A DNA stretch of 64,000 bases, taken from NCBI RefSeq assembly GCF_002115805.1, contig NZ_JFKC01000013.1:38873-102872 (forward strand), given 5' to 3'. Made by a program: the position numbers and the translations under genes. The notes under the pieces are model-generated. The model ran no database searches and had not been told where the DNA came from. It worked only from the letters and a program-made list of their open reading frames with translations. The stretch comes from Marivita geojedonensis. Its GTDB lineage: Bacteria; Pseudomonadota; Alphaproteobacteria; Rhodobacterales; Rhodobacteraceae. Below are positions 57,844 through 64,000 of the stretch, piece by piece (positions within the stretch are counted from its first letter, which is position 1; each line of letters starts with the position of its first letter).

Positions 57844-57870
57844 AATCCAAAGCCCACTTTTCCTTTTCCG
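57844..57870 (-). promoter_or_regulatory. Leading-region motif, copy C
   Basis: AAGCCCACTTT at 57850-57860 followed by TCCTTTTCC (plus-strand reading), upstream of the DUF3768 gene. The clearest match to copies B and D. Confidence 0.55.
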
Positions 57871-57900
57871 CACGGCGGATGAATCGAGGCCGAAGTCGCC

Positions 57901-58110
57901 CTATCCGAACAGCCCCTTGGGTCTGTAATTGGGGTTGGGGATGTTTTCGATCCAGCCGCCCTGTTCCTTGATGGTCTCGAGCGCTGCCGAGAGTGGATAG
58001 GCGCCCTCGGAAGGGCTCCACCAATATGCTCCGCGTTTGAAGGTGATGATCTTGCGGCGGCCACCTTCAAAGCAGGCCACACGCAGCGTCTTGGGTTCCT
58101 TGCGTGACAT
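57901..58110 (-). CDS. Small hypothetical leading-region protein
   Basis: 69 aa. KEPKTLRVACFEGGRRKIITFKRGAYWWSPSEGAYP and a C-terminal IPNPNYRPKGLFG. Basic, with GAYWWSPSEG as a memorable aromatic motif. Lies 23 bases after the ardC stop and is probably cotranscribed. Unknown function. Confidence 0.65.
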   Translation of the reverse strand: MSRKEPKTLRVACFEGGRRKIITFKRGAYWWSPSEGAYPLSAALETIKEQGGWIENIPNPNYRPKGLFG

Positions 58111-58133
58111 GGGCGTCTCCGTTCTCCCTGTGG

Positions 58134-59072
58134 TCAGGCGGCCTCGGCGTCCTCCCCTGCCCTCCCCGCCTCCGACCGAGCGATCAGGTAGTCGCAGGCG
58201 CGCTGCGCGTCAGCGGCGTGCTTGAATATGGCGCCCTTGTCCGAGCGCAGAACGCGCAGCCAATTGTAGAGGTACGCCGCGTTCATCTCGAGCGTATGGG
58301 CCGTAAAGCCGAGCGTCTGGCCAAGGAACACCGAGGTCAGCTCGGCGACGATCTCTTCGCGGGCATAGGCCGTGTTTCCGAAGCGCGAGAGGCCGTAGTC
58401 GCGGTTCAGCCGATGGCGCGCCTTGGTGGCATGGGCCAGCTCATGGGCCCAGACCCCGTAGAAATTCCGCGGGTCCTGGAACCGCGCAATCGACGGCATG
58501 AAGACCTTGTCCACGGGGGGCAAATAGTACGCTTCCGTCCCCGTGAAGACGGTCGTGATGTCGATGGCGTCGAAAAACGCCTGCATGTGCGGGATGGGCT
58601 CGGACGGCGGATGTTCGGGTGTTAGCTCAGGGTCGGGATAGAAGCTCTCGGGCAGGCCCTCGATCTGGCAGGCATTGAACACGCGGTAGGATTTCTGGAA
58701 GCGGAAGATGCGGGCTTCCTCAGAGCTATCATCCCCATCGCTGCGGTCGTCCTCGCCGCCGGCGTCTTTCCGGCTTTGACCGTAGTAGACTACGACAGAG
58801 GACTTCTCGCCCTTGCGAACCTTTGCGTCCAAGGCATTGGCCTGCGGCAACGTCATCCAGAAGGGCGAGCTGTGGCCCGCCATCACCGTTCGCATCGTCA
58901 GCAGGAAGTTGTTCACGCCCTGGTAGGGTTCACCGCCCACGCGCAGGGGACGAGAGCTGCCGCCAGCGGTCCAGGGCTTGCGCCAAGGCAGGACGCCGCG
59001 CTCAATGATACGGATGATTTCGTTTGTGATGACCTCGGAGGCATCGAATTTGGGCGTGCGGGATCGGGCCAT
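58134..59072 (-). CDS. ardC: ArdC-type antirestriction protein
   Basis: 312 aa from ATG 59072. An N-terminal ssDNA-binding domain (about 10-130: VLPWRKPW, RVGGEPYQGVNNFLL) is followed by a zincin domain with WAHELAHATKARHRL (His210, Glu211, His214) and a downstream REEIVAELTSVFLG. ArdC proteins bind ssDNA and protect incoming plasmids from restriction. Typical leading-region gene. Confidence 0.88.
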   Translation of the reverse strand: MARSRTPKFDASEVITNEIIRIIERGVLPWRKPWTAGGSSRPLRVGGEPYQGVNNFLLTMRTVMAGHSSPFWMTLPQANALDAKVRKGEKSSVVVYYGQSRKDAGGEDDRSDGDDSSEEARIFRFQKSYRVFNACQIEGLPESFYPDPELTPEHPPSEPIPHMQAFFDAIDITTVFTGTEAYYLPPVDKVFMPSIARFQDPRNFYGVWAHELAHATKARHRLNRDYGLSRFGNTAYAREEIVAELTSVFLGQTLGFTAHTLEMNAAYLYNWLRVLRSDKGAIFKHAADAQRACDYLIARSEAGRAGEDAEAA

Positions 59073-59112
59073 GGCTGGCCTCCTTTCGAGTGTTGGTGAG
59101 GGGGAGTGACGA

Positions 59113-59583
59113 CTAAGTTGATCGACAGAGCCGCGGATCGTTGGTGATGCTCGCACCGAGCTCTTCGACCATGTCGATGTAGCTGGTCCGCGAGACAGAC
59201 CTGCCGGGACCCGAATAGTCAGGGTCGACCGATCCGTCCCGGGTCACCCGCGGCAGGTTGGCGAAGGCGATGACGTCACTGATGGGTCGGATGTCGATGA
59301 ACGGGGTTCCTCGTGCGGCCGCGAGGGCGGCCAAGGGAAAACGCTCGATCGGCGCGAAACTCGACACGGTGGTCCAACCGAGATGGATGAACGTCCCACC
59401 CTCCCCGCAGATCACATGCGCATTTGGCAATGACGCGACCTGCTTGAGATAGCCGAGATCGCGGAGAACGGCTTTCCGCTCGAGCCGCTGTGCCAGCGCC
59501 GTGTGGCCAGTTCGGCGCAGCTCTTTATGCCGCCACCAGGAGGCGGCGGTTGCGCGGAGCACGCGCAAGACACCTGTTTGCAT
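59113..59583 (-). CDS. Hypothetical leading-region protein
   Basis: 156 aa from ATG 59583; ATG 59598 would add five residues, but AAGGG is better placed for 59583. Basic N-terminus (RVLRATAASWWRHKELRRTGHTAL), then ICGEGGTFIHLGWTTVS and IDIRPISDVIAFANLPRVT. Not recognised. Upstream of ardC on the same strand, with motif copy D about 90 bases before it. Confidence 0.6.
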   Translation of the reverse strand: MQTGVLRVLRATAASWWRHKELRRTGHTALAQRLERKAVLRDLGYLKQVASLPNAHVICGEGGTFIHLGWTTVSSFAPIERFPLAALAAARGTPFIDIRPISDVIAFANLPRVTRDGSVDPDYSGPGRSVSRTSYIDMVEELGASITNDPRLCRST

Positions 59584-60043
59584 GGGAATGCCCTTCATCA
59601 GGAACGGCAGACCGGAACCCGGCCCGGACCCATCTGAGGGACCCCAAAGGCCCTCATCCGTCAGTCACAAAAATCCGAAGTCCACTTTCCCTTTTCACCA
59701 GCCAACTGGTCCGGGGGAACGGCCGAGGGTCCGACACCACCGCGGACCCCAGTGACTGCATGCAGTAAGTGGCGGTTCCGATCCAAGATCGGCAAGCCAT
59801 ATCGGCAACCCCGGTCCGACTGCTGCAGTCTTTCTCATAGTATCAATAACTTATCTGACGTTCTCGATCGGCAAAAGCGCTCCAACGGCGACTTCTCAAG
59901 CCGAAAAATCAGGATTTGCTTCGTTTAGAGCAATGCAGCGTTACGGATTAGCACGGAAAAAGAAGGCGCAGCATCTCCTGTCAGCTTGAAATTCAGCAAT
60001 GTTGCCGCTATATACCGTCAGTATCACTGTAGGAACATAGATC
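59584..60043. other. Intergenic region between leading block and toxin-antitoxin pair
   Basis: 460 bases without a gene. Contains motif copy D (59671-59698), upstream of the minus-strand block, and the promoter region of the Xre/RES pair. AT-rich stretches at 59830-59960 (CATAGTATCAATAAC; TATATACCGTCAGTATCAC at 60007) could hold promoter and operator elements of the antitoxin. Confidence 0.5.
59671..59698 (-). promoter_or_regulatory. Leading-region motif, copy D
   Basis: AAGTCCACTTT at 59678-59688 followed by CCCTTTTC (plus-strand reading), upstream of the minus-strand block starting with the 156-aa gene and ardC. Same consensus as A-C. Confidence 0.55.
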
Positions 60044-60394
60044 ATGCACATCACGAACTTTGCTGAAGCTGGGCAATTCGAACCGCGCAAGATCGCCGCG
60101 GTGCTACGCACATCAGCAGAAGAGATCGCATTGACTGTCGGCTTGGGCAAAGACGCGTTGCAGAGGCGAGCCCGCATCGGTTCGGACAAGACGCAGCGCC
60201 GCCTGCGCGAATTGGTAGAGGTGCTGAACAAAGTCGAACCCCGCTTCGGCTCGGAATTGATGGCCTATGCATGGTACCGGTCAGAGCCCCTGCCCGGCTT
60301 TGATGGCCGAACAGCCATGCAGCTGGTTCAGGAAGGCAAAGCGCAGCAAGTTCTGGAATACATCGATGCGGTCGATGCGGGCGTCTTTGCTTGA
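60044..60394 (+). CDS. Xre/MbcA-ParS-like antitoxin
   Basis: 116 aa. EPRKIAAVLRTSAEEIALTVGLGKDALQRRARI is a helix-turn-helix, and the C-terminal part (VLNKVEPRFGSELMAYAWYRSEPLPGFDGRTAMQLVQEG in pieces) has the DUF2384/MbcA-ParS domain with the WY-R-PLPGF motif. It neutralises the RES toxin and represses the operon. Coupled to the toxin gene by TGATG. Confidence 0.85.
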   Translation: MHITNFAEAGQFEPRKIAAVLRTSAEEIALTVGLGKDALQRRARIGSDKTQRRLRELVEVLNKVEPRFGSELMAYAWYRSEPLPGFDGRTAMQLVQEGKAQQVLEYIDAVDAGVFA

Positions 60395-60906
60395 TGCCGC
60401 TGAAAGAGGGACGCTACACAGGGCCACTCTATCGCGCCCTGAACCCGGTCTATGCGCGTGAACCTCTGTCCGGACGAGGCGCTGAACTCTATGGAGGGCG
60501 CTTTAATGCCAAGGGCACCCCTGCCCTCTACACCTCGCTGGATCCCGCGACCGCTCTTAGAGAAGCCAACCAGGTAGGCAGCCTGCAACCCACGATCCTG
60601 GTGTCCTACAAAGCCGACCTTGGGCCTATTTTCGATACCCGCGATCAGGACGGACTTGACCGGTATAACGCGACCGAGGCGATGCTTGCCGACCCTGCAT
60701 GGCGCATGAAGATGCTCGATGGCCAACCTGTGCCGACACAGGATTTAGCACGCGCCCTCATAGCGGATCGGTTTGCGGGGCTTCTGATCCAGAGTTTTGC
60801 GAAGGGCGCGTTATCATCGGGCTTGAACATCGTTTTATGGGCCTGGACTGACAATATCGGTTCTTTGGAAGTGGTGGATGACGAAGAGCGGCTGTCACGC
60901 ATGTGA
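60394..60906 (+). CDS. RES-domain toxin
   Basis: 170 aa from ATG 60394. LYRALNPVYAREPLSGRGAELYGGRFN (in pieces), YTSLDPATALREANQ and a C-terminal LWAWTDNIGSLEVVDDEERLS form the RES domain. RES toxins phosphorolyse or hydrolyse NAD+. Stabilises the plasmid next to the replication module. Confidence 0.88.
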   Translation: MPLKEGRYTGPLYRALNPVYAREPLSGRGAELYGGRFNAKGTPALYTSLDPATALREANQVGSLQPTILVSYKADLGPIFDTRDQDGLDRYNATEAMLADPAWRMKMLDGQPVPTQDLARALIADRFAGLLIQSFAKGALSSGLNIVLWAWTDNIGSLEVVDDEERLSRM

Positions 60907-60930
60907 GTTGTGAGACTTGGTGTCTGATCT

Positions 60931-60946
60931 GTCCACCGCGGTGGAC
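60931..60946. other. parS-like palindrome 1
   Basis: GTCCACCGCGGTGGAC, a perfect 16-bp palindrome in the gap between the RES gene and repC. An identical copy sits at 61064-61079. Probable RepB (ParB) binding site of the repABC partition system. Confidence 0.7.
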
Positions 60947-61038
60947 ATCAGCGGGTCGGAGGAACACGGATTGACCGTGCGTTATCGCCCTAGTGTAATT
61001 TGGCTCGGTCGCTTTGATCCACGTGGAGAGCCCGCGCG

Positions 61039-62136
61039 TCATTGGACTAGTTGCCGGCCAGACGTCCACCGCGGTGGACAATAGGCGGTTTGCATAGCAG
61101 GTTTGGACAGACGCTTGATCAAAACCACTGGATCAAACTGGTCTCGACGTTGACCCAAGGTGATACTGTGAAAATACGCTCCAAAGTCCCTGATGCGTTT
61201 TCCAAGCTGTAGCATGATGAAGATCGCGCATGACGCTTTCTGAGCTCCTACAGCTTCCTTGGCTTTCTCGAATGTTTCTGGGTGAATGCCCATCATGGGT
61301 GCAAGTGTTCGAGCATGGTTTTCAATGTCCAACCAGTTTCTAAGCCTCTCTGTGGAGAATGATGTAGCTTGATCGCAAACTGACGTTAGCAAGTCTGGTT
61401 TCAGAGCTTCATTGTCTATGTTGCTATCTAAATCTTTTTTTTCTTTTTCAGACTTAGATTGGTGCCGGACAGTTTGTCCGTCATTGGCGGGCAATTCTAT
61501 AGTTTCTGGCGGGTCATCTGGGGTATGCAAACTCTGGCATTCTCTGTCTGTGTCTGCGAGCAGCGCGTGGTATTCGGGCAGGCTCAGCTTCCTGCGTAGA
61601 GCTTTCCGTGCGTGGTTGATGAATGTGTTGCTGGGATCATGCTCTTCCAAATGGGCGAGCTTTGTAAGGATCTGTTTGCGGACAAATATCCGATCCCGCC
61701 GGTTATTTTCCATCTCATGTGCGATGGCGATAAGCTCGCTCGCACGTTGGAGGAGGGGGGTTAGAGACAGTCCATAACTGATGCACTCCCCGCCGGACGA
61801 GCGAACGCGGTAGCGCTTTCGGTTCGAGCTGTCATTGCGCTTGATGAAACCGAGTTCGACGAAGCGGTTGATGTGTCTGCGGAGTGTCCGTTCGTCGATT
61901 CCGCCGACGCGCTGGCAAATGGAGTCGTTGGACGCGAAAACCGTTTCGCCATGGCCGGGCTTCAAGAAACTGAGCATGGCTTGAAGTGTTTGGATATGGC
62001 CAGGACGCAGACCGAATACGCAACGTGCATCTCTAAGTGCCCTGAAGATGGTCCAGATGTCGGTTTCATCCGCAGAAATTGAGCCGCGTGATGCATCAGC
62101 ACCAGCGGTTCTGATCGATAGTTTTGTAAATGCCAT
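61039..62136 (-). CDS. repC: Replication initiator RepC
   Basis: 365 aa from ATG 62136. RepC of repABC plasmids: FGLRPGHIQTLQAMLSFL, ICQRVGGIDERTLRRHINRFVELGFI (read in pieces) form winged-helix elements, and ASCAIFIMLQLGKRI closes the C-terminal domain. It binds within its own gene to initiate replication. Third gene of the minus-strand repA-repB-repC operon. Confidence 0.9.
   Translation of the reverse strand: MAFTKLSIRTAGADASRGSISADETDIWTIFRALRDARCVFGLRPGHIQTLQAMLSFLKPGHGETVFASNDSICQRVGGIDERTLRRHINRFVELGFIKRNDSSNRKRYRVRSSGGECISYGLSLTPLLQRASELIAIAHEMENNRRDRIFVRKQILTKLAHLEEHDPSNTFINHARKALRRKLSLPEYHALLADTDRECQSLHTPDDPPETIELPANDGQTVRHQSKSEKEKKDLDSNIDNEALKPDLLTSVCDQATSFSTERLRNWLDIENHARTLAPMMGIHPETFEKAKEAVGAQKASCAIFIMLQLGKRIRDFGAYFHSITLGQRRDQFDPVVLIKRLSKPAMQTAYCPPRWTSGRQLVQ
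61064..61079. other. parS-like palindrome 2, inside repC 3' end
   Basis: GTCCACCGCGGTGGAC, identical to 60931-60946 and 133 bases away. It lies in the last codons of repC (PPRWTSG). Two copies flanking the repC end fit a centromere-like cluster. Confidence 0.65.
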
Positions 62137-62207
62137 GGTTTGTTCACGACGACCGTTCGGCCTACAGCTTCCCAGTCTCTTCCCAAGATTTCGCTCAGGA
62201 AAAGGCA

Positions 62208-62373
62208 ATAAAAATCCGTCCACCGAATCGGTGACTCTTGACCGGTTTGCTGGAGGTTGCTACATCATGAGTGCTAATCGAATGATGAGGGCTCTCCAGG
62301 GGAAACTTTGGGGGGCTCTTTTCTTCTGGCCTTCGCTTTTCTCCTCTGCTCGCGTTACTCTGTGTGGCTTGGG
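62208..62373 (-). promoter_or_regulatory. repB-repC intergenic control region with attenuator hairpin
   Basis: In the 237 bases between repB and repC, CACCG-AAT-CGGTG (62221-62233) is followed on the minus strand by GACGGATTTTT, a terminator-like element about 85 bases before repC. In repABC plasmids this interval encodes a small antisense RNA (ctRNA) that controls RepC expression through such leader structures. The RNA itself would be on the plus strand. Borders are not readable. Confidence 0.5.
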
Positions 62374-63342
62374 TTAGGACCCAGAGCCGCTCTCATTCCG
62401 CCACTGTTCGAAGAGCTTCAAAAGCGCTGCCTCCGCGCGCTCTTCGATCCATTGGCCGAATTCTGGGTTGTCCTTCTTGGCGATCTTGATGGCGATCGTT
62501 TTCTGATCGATTGTCAGCGTTCCCACAGAGCTACCGTCCGCATCTTTGACGACGGACGTTAGGCTGCCGTTGGCTTGCTTCTTGTCGCTACGTGCCTTGT
62601 TCGAGCAAGCCGAGTAGACTGCCTGAAACTTTTCCGCGCTTGGAGTGTCGTCGGGTAGGGCGGCAATCACCTCTTTGGCCGTGTTCACCAGATCTATCTT
62701 TTTCGAGAAAGCAGCCAGGTCACCCCATTGCCGTCGTCCGATGCCATGTGCCGGCCCAATCAGCTGTACAAGCCCTTCTGGCAGTTGCTCTATGACGACG
62801 CGATGGTTGGACACGCCCTGCCGTGTCAAGCCGAGAGCATCCTGGATGACGTTTGGCTTGTAACCTGATTCCTGCATCTCTTTGATAAAAAGAGATTTCT
62901 CAATGAAAGACGGGTCTAGTCGGAGGTTGTTCTCTTGGCCCTGTGCGATCAGAGATGCGTCGTCATCCAAAATTCGGACGATCGCCTTGACCGTTCCACC
63001 GACCATGCGGATCGCTGCAAGCCTGCGTCGTCCGTAGATGATGCGGTATCTGTCCGGTTGCGCTGATGGTCGGACCATAATCGGCACTTGTTGCCCATGC
63101 TTGCGAATGCTTTCGGCCAACTCATCAATACTGGAATCCTCCAGAACCAACCGATCGCGCAGACCATCCATGTCAATCTGATCGGGCTCGATGTCCCGAA
63201 TGGAATTCGCGGTGATCTCCCGCAAAGAGTCGCGCAAGCCGCCAACAGATCCTGGCAGTTTTGTCGCTTTTGGCGGGGTAGGGGAGGGGGCCGCGCTCTC
63301 CTTCTCGTCCTTTGGAGGCTGATTGAAGATATTTCGGGCCAT
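62374..63342 (-). CDS. repB: Partition protein RepB (ParB family)
   Basis: 322 aa from ATG 63342, overlapping the repA stop. ParB core: ESIRKHGQQVPIMVRP, RYRIIYGRRRLAAIRMVG, GQENNLRLDPSFIEKSLFI, and HTH NVIQDALGLTRQGVSNH. It binds parS-like palindromes and acts with RepA in segregation and repression. Confidence 0.9.
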   Translation of the reverse strand: MARNIFNQPPKDEKESAAPSPTPPKATKLPGSVGGLRDSLREITANSIRDIEPDQIDMDGLRDRLVLEDSSIDELAESIRKHGQQVPIMVRPSAQPDRYRIIYGRRRLAAIRMVGGTVKAIVRILDDDASLIAQGQENNLRLDPSFIEKSLFIKEMQESGYKPNVIQDALGLTRQGVSNHRVVIEQLPEGLVQLIGPAHGIGRRQWGDLAAFSKKIDLVNTAKEVIAALPDDTPSAEKFQAVYSACSNKARSDKKQANGSLTSVVKDADGSSVGTLTIDQKTIAIKIAKKDNPEFGQWIEERAEAALLKLFEQWRNESGSGS

Positions 63343-64000
63343 CAGCGACGCCCCCATGCCATTTGAATTGTTTGTTCCAACTCATCGCCAACGCCGTTCA
63401 CGCTGGTCAGAGCGCGATCAATCGTTTTCCTGATGAACTGGCTCGGATCAACTTCGTAGACGGTTTGCTGGGTCATACCGGCGTCCGAGATTGCTGTAGA
63501 CTTCAGCATTGGCTCAGTCATGACCTGTCCTGCCAAGATCGATCTCAGGTAGCCCGCCATCTGGGTCTGAGGCCCGTCCGACGGCTCGTATCTCGTGATC
63601 AAGAACTTTACGAAGTCCCATGTAACGCGCTTGCCAATGGCTTCTTCGACAGCCTTTACCGTTTCCGAAGCAAGTTTCAGGAACTGGCTCATTGAAGCAA
63701 TGTCGAGCATGCCTGGCACGACCGTTACCAGGAGTCCCGTCGAGGCTGCCAACGCCGTTAGGGTCAGAAAGCCAAGTTGAGGCGGGCAGTCGATCAGCAC
63801 GATGTCGTAACTCGCCTCAACTTCCTCGAGCGCCAAGGCGAGGCGCTCCGCAAATATGGGCTGCACCCGACGGGCGAGGGCGTTTGCCGTCTCAGTTTCG
63901 TATTCCGAGAGCATTAGGCCCGCCGGAACCATATCGAGCTTGTGGAAGTAGGTCGTTTGGATGACGTCGGAGAGTGGAACTTGCTCCTCATATCTCAGAG
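63342..64000 (-). CDS. repA: Partition ATPase RepA (ParA family), 3' part
   Basis: About 219 codons are visible; the 5' end is outside the window. Walker B-type YDIVLIDCPPQLGFL is present, with PGMLDIASMSQFLKLA and FLITRYEPSDGPQ typical of ParA. Walker A lies off-window. ATPase for plasmid segregation, autorepressor with RepB. Continues to the right edge. Confidence 0.9.
   Translation of the reverse strand, partial: LRYEEQVPLSDVIQTTYFHKLDMVPAGLMLSEYETETANALARRVQPIFAERLALALEEVEASYDIVLIDCPPQLGFLTLTALAASTGLLVTVVPGMLDIASMSQFLKLASETVKAVEEAIGKRVTWDFVKFLITRYEPSDGPQTQMAGYLRSILAGQVMTEPMLKSTAISDAGMTQQTVYEVDPSQFIRKTIDRALTSVNGVGDELEQTIQMAWGRR

Noticed and set aside
1..64000. CRISPR arrays, tRNA or rRNA genes, prophage structural genes
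   Set aside because: No regularly spaced repeats, no cloverleaf-like sequences and no capsid, tail or terminase-like proteins were seen.

Overview
The window looks like part of a large self-transmissible repABC plasmid (or chromid) of a marine-type alphaproteobacterium, most likely order Rhodobacterales. The evidence is a repA-repB-repC replication/partition module at the right edge, a VirB/VirD-type conjugation system with a VirD1/VirD2-like relaxosome, GC-rich codon usage, and many small DUF genes typical of Rhodobacteraceae plasmids. No genome identity can be assigned from the sequence alone.

Layout. (1) 0-2.4 kb: hemerythrin-like protein, MoeA and a DUF2478 protein, a molybdenum-cofactor accessory group that probably continues left of the window. 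(2) 2.5-3.2 kb: a secreted TrbM-like protein whose start codon lies in a hairpin. (3) 3.5-12.25 kb: a LysR regulator divergent from one long operon encoding a polar amino-acid ABC importer, a cysteine hydrolase, an EamA exporter, an ornithine-cyclodeaminase-like enzyme, an ArgE-like deacetylase, a SugE/Gdx-like pump and a RidA-like protein. This is a catabolic cargo for a nitrogenous, amino-acid-like substrate. (4) 12.4-13.6 kb: small regulators and hypotheticals. (5) 13.7-25.3 kb: the mating-pair-formation operon virB1-B2-B3-B4-lipoprotein-LT/B5-like-B5-B8-B9-B10-B11-x-x-B6, packed with overlapping genes. (6) 25.3-28 kb: an IS91-type element directly behind virB6. (7) 28.1-35.3 kb: a defence-like island with an AvcD-type dCTP deaminase, an ImmA/sigma regulatory operon, and a divergent ubiquitin-like operon (multi-ubiquitin, E2, JAB-E1 fusion, DUF6527). 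(8) 35.4-40.4 kb: virD4, the relaxase and a VirD1/MobC-like gene, all minus strand, followed by a candidate oriT. (9) 40.9-47 kb: small plasmid genes, a HigB/HigA-ImmA-like pair, and a second, compact ubiquitin-like operon (DUF2188, single-domain multi-ubiquitin protein, DUF6791-E1, DUF6527). (10) 47.1-59.6 kb: a long minus-strand block resembling a conjugative leading region (DUF736, 1,424-aa methyltransferase-helicase, PrlF/YhaV, a 660-aa ParB-like protein, ArdC and small DUF proteins). (11) 60-64 kb: an Xre/RES toxin-antitoxin pair, parS-like palindromes, repC, repB and the 3' part of repA.

How it fits together. The replicon and transfer genes form the backbone. Three toxin-antitoxin modules and repAB maintain it, and ArdC probably protects incoming DNA. 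The cargo lies between backbone modules: the catabolic operon on the left, and two defence-like islands on either side of virD4/relaxase. The most interesting feature is the presence of two structurally different ubiquitin-like conjugation operons on one plasmid, each ending in a DUF6527 gene and each next to a divergently transcribed ImmA-type zincin. Other unexplained signals are a short motif repeated upstream of four leading-region genes, a shared AT-rich motif in front of three separate conjugation transcription units, and an inverted, frameshifted copy of a 68-aa plasmid gene together with its leader.
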